A stretch of DNA of 26,757 nt. Origin: an uncultured Eubacteriales bacterium. Its GTDB lineage: Bacteria > Bacillota > Clostridia > Monoglobales > Monoglobaceae. This document shows, in pieces, positions 8,209-15,640 of this stretch. The DNA is taken from NCBI GenBank assembly GCA_905198865.1, contig CAJKEB010000022.1:1-26757 (forward strand), given 5' to 3'. The notes beneath the pieces are model-generated. The model made no database searches. It was not told the DNA's origin and worked only from the letters and a program-made list of their open reading frames with translations. The position numbers and the translations under genes were made by a program. The stretch's first letter is position 1. Every line of letters starts with the position of its first letter.

Positions 8209-8231
8209 TTTAATATTATTGGGTGTATAAT
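8203..8231 (+). promoter_or_regulatory. Promoter of the glycosidase-ktrBA unit
   Basis: TTGCAA (8203-8208) and TATAAT (8226-8231) are separated by 17 bases, giving a start near 8238. This also excludes the in-frame GTG at 8223 as the glycosidase start, because it would lie upstream of the transcript. Confidence 0.75.
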
Positions 8232-8264
8232 ACTGTGGGTGAAATTTTATGGAGGAATTTAAAT

Positions 8265-10355
8265 ATGCAGCTTTTTCATAACTCACATGACAGTGTTTAC
8301 AGAAAGCCTTTCGGAGCGGTTCCGACCGACAGTATTGTCAGACTGGGACTTAAGGTTATTCCTGACTCTGAAGTTATAAAAAACATTCGCGTGCGGATAT
8401 GGGTCGATAACGAAGAGACGTTTTACGATATGTCCGCCGGCGGCAAAAAGATAAAACCAACAGCCAAGACAGCTTCTTCGGCTGATTTAACTTTTTCTGA
8501 CGACCCGGTCGTTCCTGTAAATTCAGCAGATTCGGCGGATTTGTCAGATTTGTCTGATTTATCCAACCCGGCCGAAAGCTCCGGCAGTACGGGAGATACG
8601 TCTGTGCTGTATACGGCAAAAATCAAAATGCCGTCTGAGGGTGCCTTAATCTGGTATTATTTTATTATCGAAACCGAGAACGGTACTGTATATTACACAA
8701 ATAATCCGGAATCTCTCGGAGGCGTAGGCACTACCACTGCCGACCCTATGACGCACAGTTACCAGATAACGGTCTATGACAAGGATTATAAAACTCCCGA
8801 TTGGTTCAAGGGAAATATAATGTATCAAATCTTCACCGACAGATTTTACGGCGACCATACGGATACAAACCATGCCATACCCAAGAAACGCAACGAATAC
8901 GTTATTCACAACGACTGGTACGAAGCAATTTCGTTTAACAAGCATCCCTACGAAATGGGTCCTGCTTGCAACGACTTTTACGGCGGAAACCTGAAGGGTA
9001 TAATCCAAAAGCTGCCGTATCTCAAGAGCCTGGGCGTCGGGGTGATATATTTAAACCCGATATTTGACGCTTACTCAAACCATAAATATGACACTGCGGA
9101 TTATAAAAATATCGACCCGATGTTCGGTACAAACGAAATCTTTTCGGACTTGTGCCATGAGGCGAAAAAGCTCGGAATCCGCATTATTCTTGACGGCGTG
9201 TTCAGTCATACGGGCGCAGACAGTATTTACTTCAACAAATACGGAAGCTACGGCAGCGGTGTCGGAGCGTATCAGAATCCGCAAAGTCCTTACAGAGAAT
9301 GGTATCAATTCACCAACTTCCCGAACTATGAAAGCTGGTGGGGCTGCAGCAATCTGCCGAACGTAAACGAAATGACCCCGTCATATCTCGACTATATTTT
9401 AAGAGACAATGATTCTGTCGTAAAGACATGGATCGGCAGGGGCGCAAGCGGCTGGAGACTTGACGTGGCTGATGAGCTTCCGGATGAGTTTATTCAAATA
9501 CTGCGTAAGGAAGTCAAGGAAAAGGATCCCGACGCCGTTATAATAGGCGAAGTTTGGGAGGACGCCTCAAACAAGGTGGCTTACAGTGTCCCGAGAAAAT
9601 ACCTGTTCGGTCACGAACTCGACAGTGTAATGAACTATCCGTTTAAGGATAACATGATTGCCTTTATCTTAGGCTCAATAGACGCAGAGACACTCAACGC
9701 CAAAATGATGTCAATAATGGAGAACTATCCAAAAGAGACGCTGTATGCTCTTATGAATATTATAGGAACTCATGACACAGTCAGAATTAAGACGATAATG
9801 GGCGGACTGTCAAACGACTGCGGAACTCAAAAGCTGTCCTCAGGGAACGAGGAGCTTGCTACTTACAGAATAAAGATGCTGTCATTTGTACAGATGACAT
9901 ATGTGGGCGTACCGTGTATATACTATGGAGATGAAGTAGGAATGCAGGGCGGAAGCGACCCGTTTAACAGGGGAACATATCCGTGGCGTGCCGTTGACTC
10001 CGATTTAAGACAGTGGTACACTGAGCTCGGCAATCTCAGAAACAGCCTGACCTGCCTTAAGCTCGGCGAGTACAAGACCCTTTATGCTCTTAACGACTTG
10101 TTCGTATACGCGAGATACATAAGCGGCGGCAAAGACGCGTTCGGCAACAGAGCGGAGGACTCGTTTGCCGTTTGTGCAATAAACCGCAGCTTTGAAAGAC
10201 GGCATGTGGATATAGACTTGTCTGAATTCGGCGACTTTTCATTTTTCTCGCACGGTATAGGCAAAACCGAAATCAAACCCATCCGGGACAATATTCTTGA
10301 AATAGATGTTGCCCCTCTGGGCTGCGAGTTTTTCCTGAGCGCCGACAAGTTTTAG
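8265..10355 (+). CDS. GH13 alpha-glycosidase (neopullulanase/cyclomaltodextrinase-like)
   Basis: A 696-residue enzyme that should cleave alpha-glucans or maltodextrins. It has an N-terminal beta-sandwich resembling the CBM34 type (residues 1-170), then a GH13 TIM barrel starting at FKGNIMYQIFTDRFY. Catalytic residues are visible: nucleophile Asp400 in GWRLDVAD, acid Glu429 in IIGEVWED, and Asp504 in GTHD. A C-terminal beta domain follows. There is no signal peptide, so it probably acts in the cytoplasm on imported oligosaccharides. The start is ATG at 8265 with GGAGGAA ten bases upstream; the in-frame GTG at 8223 lies upstream of the -10 box. An unusual Ser/Asp-rich stretch (about residues 75-110) interrupts the N-terminal domain. 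ktrB follows after 38 bases. Confidence 0.93.
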   Translation: MQLFHNSHDSVYRKPFGAVPTDSIVRLGLKVIPDSEVIKNIRVRIWVDNEETFYDMSAGGKKIKPTAKTASSADLTFSDDPVVPVNSADSADLSDLSDLSNPAESSGSTGDTSVLYTAKIKMPSEGALIWYYFIIETENGTVYYTNNPESLGGVGTTTADPMTHSYQITVYDKDYKTPDWFKGNIMYQIFTDRFYGDHTDTNHAIPKKRNEYVIHNDWYEAISFNKHPYEMGPACNDFYGGNLKGIIQKLPYLKSLGVGVIYLNPIFDAYSNHKYDTADYKNIDPMFGTNEIFSDLCHEAKKLGIRIILDGVFSHTGADSIYFNKYGSYGSGVGAYQNPQSPYREWYQFTNFPNYESWWGCSNLPNVNEMTPSYLDYILRDNDSVVKTWIGRGASGWRLDVADELPDEFIQILRKEVKEKDPDAVIIGEVWEDASNKVAYSVPRKYLFGHELDSVMNYPFKDNMIAFILGSIDAETLNAKMMSIMENYPKETLYALMNIIGTHDTVRIKTIMGGLSNDCGTQKLSSGNEELATYRIKMLSFVQMTYVGVPCIYYGDEVGMQGGSDPFNRGTYPWRAVDSDLRQWYTELGNLRNSLTCLKLGEYKTLYALNDLFVYARYISGGKDAFGNRAEDSFAVCAINRSFERRHVDIDLSEFGDFSFFSHGIGKTEIKPIRDNILEIDVAPLGCEFFLSADKF
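8526..8564 (+). repeat. 9-bp tandem repeat coding for an Asp/Ser/Leu linker
   Basis: Inside the glycosidase gene, three adjacent 9-base units GATTTGTCA, GATTTGTCT and GATTTATCC (8538-8564) follow two related units with GAT in the same register. They encode a run of Ala/Ser-Asp-Ser/Leu triplets, as expected from slippage in a surface loop. Confidence 0.75.
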
Positions 10356-10393
10356 TATGATTAACCGGCAGTATTTTATGGAGGTGCAAATTT

Positions 10394-11767
10394 ATGCTAT
10401 CATCTGATCGCGGAGACGGATCCGACAATACCGTCCGAAAACCGAAAGCGACCTATACACGGGTAATCGCTTTCGGATTTCTGATAATCATTTTTGCCGG
10501 CGCAGCACTGCTGTGTCTCCCGGTTTCTTCGAAATCGCATGAGTGGACTCCGTTTTTCAATTCGTTTTTCACGGCGACAAGCGCAACCTGCGTCACCGGA
10601 CTTGTACTTTATGACACTTACTCGCATTGGTCGATTTTCGGTCAAATTGTGATTTTAGCCATGATACAAATCGGCGGTATAGGGTTCATGTCGCTTATTA
10701 CCATTGTTTCAATATTCATGGGACGGCGCATCAGTCTGCACGAAAGAAAGCTGATAATGCAGTCCGCCGGCAATACTAAGCTCAGCGGTATGATACAGCT
10801 TGTCAAGAGGCTTGTTTACGGTACGTTTTTCTTTGAATCCGTCGGAGCTATACTGCTTGCGCTGAGGTTTTGCCCTGATATGGGGTTCGGCACAGGATTA
10901 TATAATGCGGTTTTCCATTCTGTTTCGGCATTCTGCAATGCCGGATTTGACCTTATGGGGCGGTTTGAGCCCGGCTCCTCGATTATGCACTATCAGAACG
11001 ATATCCTCGTTAATCTGACACTGTGCGGACTTATTTTGATCGGCGGACTGGGCTTTATGGTATGGAGCAATATTTTTAGTTCGGGGTTTAACTACCACAA
11101 GTATTCGCTTCATACAAAAATAGTTCTGACAGCGTCTGCCGCCTTGGTTGTTGTTTCAACCATTTTGTTCTTTATCTTTGAACAGAACAAAAGCTTTGCC
11201 GGAATGTCACTGCAAAACAAGTGGCTTCACGCTCTGTTTCAGGCGGTCACGCCGCGAACTGCCGGGTTCAACACGGTTGACCTCTCCACGCTGTCCGAAA
11301 GCGGAAATCTGCTGACAACGGTTCTTATGCTTATCGGCGGAAGTCCGGGTTCGACAGCCGGCGGTATAAAAACCACGACTGTTGTAGTAATGCTTTTGAC
11401 AACCATAGCATCGGCACGGCATGACAGTCATGTTGAAATATTTAAGCGCAGACTCAGCGAAAACACTCTGCGTCAGGCAAGCGCAATTTGTTCCGTTTAT
11501 CTCACCGCCGTTGTTGTCTCAACCTTGTTTATCTGTGCGATTGAACCGTATTCAATGAAACAAATTCTGTTTGAGGTGAGCTCGGCAATAGGAACAGTCG
11601 GTCTGTCAACCGGTATAACTTCTTCGCTCAGTGTTGTTTCACAGGCGATACTTATTATTCTTATGTATGCCGGCAGAGTAGGCGGCTTATCGCTTATGCT
11701 TGTTCTTGCCGAAAAGCGCAGACAGGTTGCCCTTATGAGGCCAACCGAGGATATATTAATCGGTTAG
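10394..11767 (+). CDS. ktrB: KtrB/TrkH-family potassium uptake channel subunit
   Basis: A 457-residue membrane protein of the Trk/Ktr/HKT superfamily, made of four repeated M1-P-M2 units. Each pore loop carries a Gly-containing filter: SATCVTGL near 65, SAFCNAGFD near 180, TPRTAGFN near 290 and GTVGLSTG near 400. The Gly residues in all four fit a K+-selective filter. The hydrophilic N terminus is about 25 residues long and the size matches KtrB of B. subtilis rather than the longer TrkH. The start is ATG with GGAGGTG seven bases before it. The next gene encodes the RCK regulatory subunit, which identifies the pair as a Ktr system. Transcription probably comes from the promoter before the glycosidase. 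Confidence 0.95.
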   Translation: MLSSDRGDGSDNTVRKPKATYTRVIAFGFLIIIFAGAALLCLPVSSKSHEWTPFFNSFFTATSATCVTGLVLYDTYSHWSIFGQIVILAMIQIGGIGFMSLITIVSIFMGRRISLHERKLIMQSAGNTKLSGMIQLVKRLVYGTFFFESVGAILLALRFCPDMGFGTGLYNAVFHSVSAFCNAGFDLMGRFEPGSSIMHYQNDILVNLTLCGLILIGGLGFMVWSNIFSSGFNYHKYSLHTKIVLTASAALVVVSTILFFIFEQNKSFAGMSLQNKWLHALFQAVTPRTAGFNTVDLSTLSESGNLLTTVLMLIGGSPGSTAGGIKTTTVVVMLLTTIASARHDSHVEIFKRRLSENTLRQASAICSVYLTAVVVSTLFICAIEPYSMKQILFEVSSAIGTVGLSTGITSSLSVVSQAILIILMYAGRVGGLSLMLVLAEKRRQVALMRPTEDILIG

Positions 11768-11828
11768 AAAGAAATAATATTTTGAACTGAACCATATTTT
11801 TTGAATATAAATAACTGGAGGTTTTTTT

Positions 11829-12479
11829 ATGAAATCTATACTGGTAATTGGCATGGGGCGTCTGGGCAAGCATTTTGCAACAAAAATGCTTGAACTGGGA
11901 AACGACGTAATGATTGTTGACAAAGATGACCGAACCATTGAACAGTATTCGTCTATGTTTACCGACTCACAGATCGGTGATTGCAGAAACGAAAGCGTAT
12001 TAAGAGCCATCGGTGTTAACAACTTTGACATATGCTTTGTTGCAATCGGCGAGGACTTCCAGGCTTCGCTTGAAATAACGTCAATGCTTAAAGAACTCGG
12101 CGCTTCGTATATTATTTCAAAGGCGCGCGAGGACAGACAGGCTAAATTTCTCCGTCTTGTCGGCGCGAACGAGGTTGTATATCCCGAACGCGAGGTTGCA
12201 GAGAAGCTCGCCATGCGTTACAATGCCGGTAATATTTTTGACTTTATCAAGCTGACAAGCGAATACTCAATATATGAAATACAGGTGGTTCCGTCATGGA
12301 TTGGCAAGAGTATCTTCTCTCTGGACATAAGACGGAAATACTCGGTAAATATAATCGGAATAAAGCACGGCAATCAGCTTAAGCCTTTGCCAAGTCCCGA
12401 TTATGTATTCAGTCCGGAGGATCACCTTGTGGTAATCGGCAAGTCAAAAGATGTGTTTGCACTTACACAAAAGAAATAA
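11829..12479 (+). CDS. ktrA: KtrA/TrkA regulatory subunit of potassium uptake
   Basis: A 216-residue cytosolic RCK protein. The N-terminal Rossmann domain begins ILVIGMGRLGKHFA, a GxGxxG nucleotide site, with the acidic VDKDD at the end of the second strand that contacts the ribose. A RCK_C (TrkA-C) domain covers about residues 135-216. In the known Ktr complexes an octameric ring of this subunit gates KtrB in response to ATP/ADP and, in some, cyclic di-AMP. A strong GGAGG site precedes the ATG. It starts 61 bases after ktrB and ends just before a strong terminator. Confidence 0.95.
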   Translation: MKSILVIGMGRLGKHFATKMLELGNDVMIVDKDDRTIEQYSSMFTDSQIGDCRNESVLRAIGVNNFDICFVAIGEDFQASLEITSMLKELGASYIISKAREDRQAKFLRLVGANEVVYPEREVAEKLAMRYNAGNIFDFIKLTSEYSIYEIQVVPSWIGKSIFSLDIRRKYSVNIIGIKHGNQLKPLPSPDYVFSPEDHLVVIGKSKDVFALTQKK

Positions 12480-12498
12480 TATTGCTATAATTTAAGGA

Positions 12499-12535
12499 GC
12501 TGCCGCATTAATAATGCAGCAGCCCTTGTTTTTTT
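12499..12535 (+). terminator. Terminator after ktrA
   Basis: Two 5-bp stem segments flank one C-A mismatch (GCTGC-c-GCATT with AATGC-a-GCAGC, 12499-12509 and 12513-12523) with a 3-base loop. CCTTG and then seven T residues (12529-12535) follow. It lies 19 bases after the ktrA stop. Confidence 0.85.
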
Positions 12536-12540
12536 AATAC

Positions 12541-12778
12541 AAATTATAGTTTGACGAGGAGTTCGCCCACCCAGTTGCGCTCGCCGCCTCCGCCCCGAGC
12601 GCTCTATCTTGTCTCCTTACAGGAGACGCGATTTAGGGGATTTCATCCCCTAATACCCCTGACTACGGGGTTTTAGGGGCAGCGCCCCTAATAACGGCTT
12701 CCCCGGAGGGGAAGATGTTACCCGCCCGGGTCTGGCGGGCGGAACTGGGCTAGGCTTTAGTCAATTAAACTATAATTT
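12541..12778. repeat. Hairpin-rich element with 12-bp terminal inverted repeats
   Basis: Between the ktrA terminator and the histidine kinase lies a 238-base non-coding block. Its ends are a perfect inverted repeat, AAATTATAGTTT (12541-12552) and AAACTATAATTT (12767-12778), extended inward by GAC/GTC. A second nested pair is CCCAGTT (12570-12576) with AACTGGG (12743-12749). Between them are consecutive perfect hairpins: 611-617/621-627, 633-640/646-653, 655-659/667-671, 673-680/684-691, 698-704/708-714 and 722-727/737-742 (add 12000). The interior is far more GC-rich than its surroundings. No open reading frame or transposase is present. It is best read as a small non-autonomous mobile or dispersed repeat; I see no clear target-site duplication. 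Confidence 0.6.
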
Positions 12779-12800
12779 AACAAAGCAACTGCTTTGCCTT

Positions 12801-14597
12801 TTAATCCACATTTGCGGTGGGGAGGTTTATTGTCACTCTGGTGAACTTTCCGTATTCACTTTCGATGACAATACTTCCGCCGTGACTTTCGATAATCTCC
12901 TTTGCAATAGAGAGTCCGAGACCTGTTCCGCCCTTTTCACGCGTTCTTGCCCTGTCTACTCTGAAAAACCTGTCAAATACGTGTTCAAGGTCGGCTTTTG
13001 GTATTCCGCGGCCGTCGTCCTCGACCTTTATATATACCTCATTGTACATGCTTCCTGCGGCAACATTTACATGCCCGCCTTTTTCGCCGTACTTAATCGC
13101 ATTTGATACAATATTCACTATCGCGCGCTCTATCTGTTCAGGGTCCGCATACATCTGCGGCAGCTCGTTCACGGGCATATAATTAAGTTCGATGTCCTCA
13201 ATCTCGGCTTCAAGAGCGAAACGCCCGACAATTCCCCTCAGCATTTGGTCTATTGAAAAGACTTCCTTCTTCATCTCAAATTTCTGAACGTCAAACTTTG
13301 AAAGGTCGAGAAGGTTTCTCACAAGCGCGGTCATCTTGTCGGCTTCTGTCTCGATTGTCGTCAGGAACTTTCTCGCCATCTTTTTATCGTCCATATATCC
13401 GTTGAGCAGAGTCTCGGTGTGGGTTTTGATAATAAACAACGGCGTTTTGAGTTCGTGCGACACCTCTGCAACAAATTCACGTCTCGCAACCTCAAGGTTG
13501 AACTGCTCGGTAAAGTCCTCAAAAACGCATACTACGCCGGCAGTTCTGTCGTTGTCCATCTTAAACGGCACAAAATAAATCCTTATATGCCTGCTGCCCT
13601 CCATGGTAATGTCCCGAATTTCGGTTGAATACTTGTCAAGATACAAGAATTCCGCCATACAAACACCGGCGTTGAGTTCTTTGAAAAACGAATCAAACAT
13701 CGGCGTTTCATCATCGTTAATATCAAACATTTCTCTTGCCGCAGGGTTGATATGTATAAGCTTCTGGTCAGTATCAAACGCCATAATTCCGCTTGTGATG
13801 TGCTCCATGATTACGTCTACCTTATGCTTTTCGGCGCTTATCTGACTTATACTGCGGCTCATTACGCTGCCCATATGATTGAAGGCGTGAATCAGCGAAC
13901 CTATTTCATCTTCACGAGTTGTTTCGGACTGTAGGTCGTATACGCCTCTCGCAAAGCTATCCGCACGCCTTGAGAGCTTTCGAAGCGGTACGGTCACTGA
14001 CTTAGATATAGACACCGCGGCTATCACCGAAGCTGCCGCCCCGGCAAGGAACAGCCAAAGGAAAATCCACAACTGATTATATATAACCGAGCGCAGATTA
14101 TTCTTGTTATCTCTGACATAAATTACATATCCGTCAGCGGCTGTTTCGTTCTGCGACTTAACGTAATAAGCAAAATCTGCGTAATCCATTTTGTAGGTCT
14201 TATCACTGCCTACGGTTTTCCGATCAAGCGCATTGCTAAGATTTGACGTCTTTTCAAACGTTTCGGGCGAAGCGCTGACCGGTGCGATTATACCGCCGCT
14301 CGGCGCAGACAGAATATAGCACTTCCTGCCGCTGCTTAGACCTAAGTCGCTCGAATACGACGAAATCAGATTTTCAAGCTCATACTGCTTGATAAACTCT
14401 CTTTTTGATGAATTCATCACAGACTGAAGATTTTCGGCAAAACCGTTTTGTATCGCCTGCTGAGCATCGCTTAAAAACTTTGTCTCATAATTGTTCGTTA
14501 TACAAAAAAGGGTTGCCAGTTCAAAAATGACCATTACCAAAACTGCAACTGATACAAATACCGTCACGGTCTTATATATAAACTTTTTTCTAAGCAT
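12801..14597 (-). CDS. Sensor histidine kinase (PhoR/WalK-like)
   Basis: A 598-residue inner-membrane kinase. Its order is: membrane segment at about 8-30, extracellular sensor region to about 170, second membrane segment around 172-195, HAMP linker, PAS domain (about 255-355), HisKA with phosphoacceptor His381 in VSHELKTPL, and HATPase_c with N box NAIKYGEKGG, G1 DDGRGIP, F box FDRFFRVD and G2 GGTGLGLS. The layout is that of PhoR and WalK kinases. The start is taken as ATG at 14597 (GAGGT six bases upstream) rather than the GTG one codon earlier. No response regulator gene is adjacent: the next gene upstream is divergent and downstream lies the hairpin element. A promoter with TATAAT at 14629-14634 and a weak TTGTAT -35 is likely. 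Signal unknown. Confidence 0.93.
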   Translation of the reverse strand: MLRKKFIYKTVTVFVSVAVLVMVIFELATLFCITNNYETKFLSDAQQAIQNGFAENLQSVMNSSKREFIKQYELENLISSYSSDLGLSSGRKCYILSAPSGGIIAPVSASPETFEKTSNLSNALDRKTVGSDKTYKMDYADFAYYVKSQNETAADGYVIYVRDNKNNLRSVIYNQLWIFLWLFLAGAAASVIAAVSISKSVTVPLRKLSRRADSFARGVYDLQSETTREDEIGSLIHAFNHMGSVMSRSISQISAEKHKVDVIMEHITSGIMAFDTDQKLIHINPAAREMFDINDDETPMFDSFFKELNAGVCMAEFLYLDKYSTEIRDITMEGSRHIRIYFVPFKMDNDRTAGVVCVFEDFTEQFNLEVARREFVAEVSHELKTPLFIIKTHTETLLNGYMDDKKMARKFLTTIETEADKMTALVRNLLDLSKFDVQKFEMKKEVFSIDQMLRGIVGRFALEAEIEDIELNYMPVNELPQMYADPEQIERAIVNIVSNAIKYGEKGGHVNVAAGSMYNEVYIKVEDDGRGIPKADLEHVFDRFFRVDRARTREKGGTGLGLSIAKEIIESHGGSIVIESEYGKFTRVTINLPTANVD

Positions 14598-14628
14598 CAC
14601 TGTACCTCATAATCATAATATAATATTG

Positions 14629-14657
14629 ATTATAGCATTAAATTTTCGATGATACAA
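14629..14657 (-). promoter_or_regulatory. Likely promoter of the histidine kinase gene
   Basis: On the minus strand TTGTAT (14657-14652) and a perfect TATAAT (14634-14629) are 17 bases apart, about 30 bases before the gene. The -35 is weak. Confidence 0.45.
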
Positions 14658-14704
14658 GACAAAATTTTTTATTTCGGCATTTTATTTCCGCTCAAAAATA
14701 TAGA

Positions 14705-14733
14705 TTGAAATTTTATATCTGTTGTGATATACT
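14705..14733 (+). promoter_or_regulatory. Promoter of the DUF2752-TM2 unit
   Basis: TTGAAA (14705-14710) and TATACT (14728-14733) are 17 bases apart. A start near 14740 would leave only about ten leader bases, with the weak AGCGGTG ribosome site partly at the very 5' end. Confidence 0.55.
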
Positions 14734-14750
14734 GTAAGCGGTGATAAATA

Positions 14751-15119
14751 ATGACGCGTTTGGCAAAGCTTCTCTGTGTTTACGGGGGCTTATGTATAAT
14801 AGGAACAGCTCTGTACGCAGCAATAGAATTCTGCGGACTGCGCCTCTTTTGCTTGTTTAACGCCCTGACCGGGCTGCGCTGTCCGGGCTGCGGCAATACC
14901 CGAGCTGTTTTATCACTTATGCACGGCGATTTTTTGAAATCAATCCGGTATAACTATATGTTTATTCCCGAAATGGCTGTTCTTTTGTATATATGTATTT
15001 ACTTTCCATATGCGCGTATATACAAAAAGAAAATTCCGCAGATTGCCGTTATAATTCTGGAATGTATGGCGGTATGCTTTATTACATGGGGAATAGTGAG
15101 AAATTTATTAAATATATAA
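14751..15119 (+). CDS. DUF2752 membrane protein
   Basis: A 122-residue protein with three hydrophobic segments (about 8-35, 72-90 and 98-118). Between the first two is the DUF2752 signature GLRCPGCGNTRAVLSLMHGDF at about 41-61, a conserved CPGCGxTR motif followed by a short basic/aromatic stretch. The family is widespread in bacteria and has no established biochemical role. The start is ATG at 14751 with only a weak AGCGGTG upstream; the predicted transcript starts a few bases before. A zinc-ribbon/TM2 protein follows after 25 bases, so the two are likely co-transcribed. The two families sharing a transcript here suggests a joint membrane role, but that is inference. Confidence 0.85.
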   Translation: MTRLAKLLCVYGGLCIIGTALYAAIEFCGLRLFCLFNALTGLRCPGCGNTRAVLSLMHGDFLKSIRYNYMFIPEMAVLLYICIYFPYARIYKKKIPQIAVIILECMAVCFITWGIVRNLLNI

Positions 15120-15144
15120 TAATATAAAAAAGGGGGTTATTTCT

Positions 15145-15534
15145 ATGAAAGTATGTGTAAAGTGCGGTCAGCAGCTTAACGGCAGCGAGTCGTACTGCCC
15201 GGTTTGCGGAGCTCCGGCTGATACAAGCCAAAACACCGGCAGTTCCAATCAAAGCCAAAACAATTACAATCAGTATAATGCAGTTCCGAACACTCCGCCG
15301 CCCGGATATGCGCCGAAGTCAAGACTTCTTGCCGGAATTCTCGGCATACTTCTCGGTGGATACGGCGTACATAACTTTTATCTTGGGTTCACGACAAAAG
15401 CCGTAATCCAGATTATAGTTACTGTCATTACGTGCGGAATAGGCGGTATATGGGGCTTTGTTGAAGGCATACTCATTCTGTGCCGTCACATCAATACCGA
15501 CGCATACGGCATTCAGCTTAAGCAAGACTGCTGA
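15145..15534 (+). CDS. Zinc-ribbon plus TM2-domain membrane protein
   Basis: A 129-residue protein. Residues 1-25 form a zinc ribbon with CVKC and CPVC pairs. An Asn/Gln/Ser/Pro-rich linker spans about 26-55. From about 57 a TM2 domain has two membrane helices joined by the conserved polar turn, with the hallmark GGYGVHNFYLGF at about 70-81. TM2 domains occur widely; their function in bacteria is unknown. The start is ATG with an AAAGGGGG ribosome site. It follows the DUF2752 gene in the same direction. The ribbon-linker-helical hairpin plan repeats that of the DUF4190 protein at 1257, although the membrane domains are of different families. Confidence 0.9.
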   Translation: MKVCVKCGQQLNGSESYCPVCGAPADTSQNTGSSNQSQNNYNQYNAVPNTPPPGYAPKSRLLAGILGILLGGYGVHNFYLGFTTKAVIQIIVTVITCGIGGIWGFVEGILILCRHINTDAYGIQLKQDC

Positions 15535-15563
15535 TTAACGCTGAATATCACGAGTTAAATTTC

Positions 15564-15592
15564 TTGACTTTTGAGTCTATCTGTGATAATAT
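15564..15592 (+). promoter_or_regulatory. Promoter of the amino acid ABC transporter
   Basis: TTGACT (15564-15569) is followed by overlapping -10 candidates, GATAAT after 15 bases (15585-15590) or TAATAT after 17 (15587-15592). The start codon lies about 45 bases further on, so the leader is short. Confidence 0.55.
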
Positions 15593-15640
15593 CAACAATG
15601 ATATTATGTTAAATTCATATTAAACAATGGGGGTATAAAA

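Noticed and set aside
8223..8264. In-frame GTG start adding 14 residues to the glycosidase
   Set aside because: It lies upstream of the TATAAT box and lacks a ribosome site; ATG at 8265 has GGAGGAA.
12541..12778. CRISPR array or attenuated rRNA fragment
   Set aside because: The hairpins differ from one another in sequence and spacing, there are no equal direct repeats with unique spacers, and no rRNA motif is recognisable.
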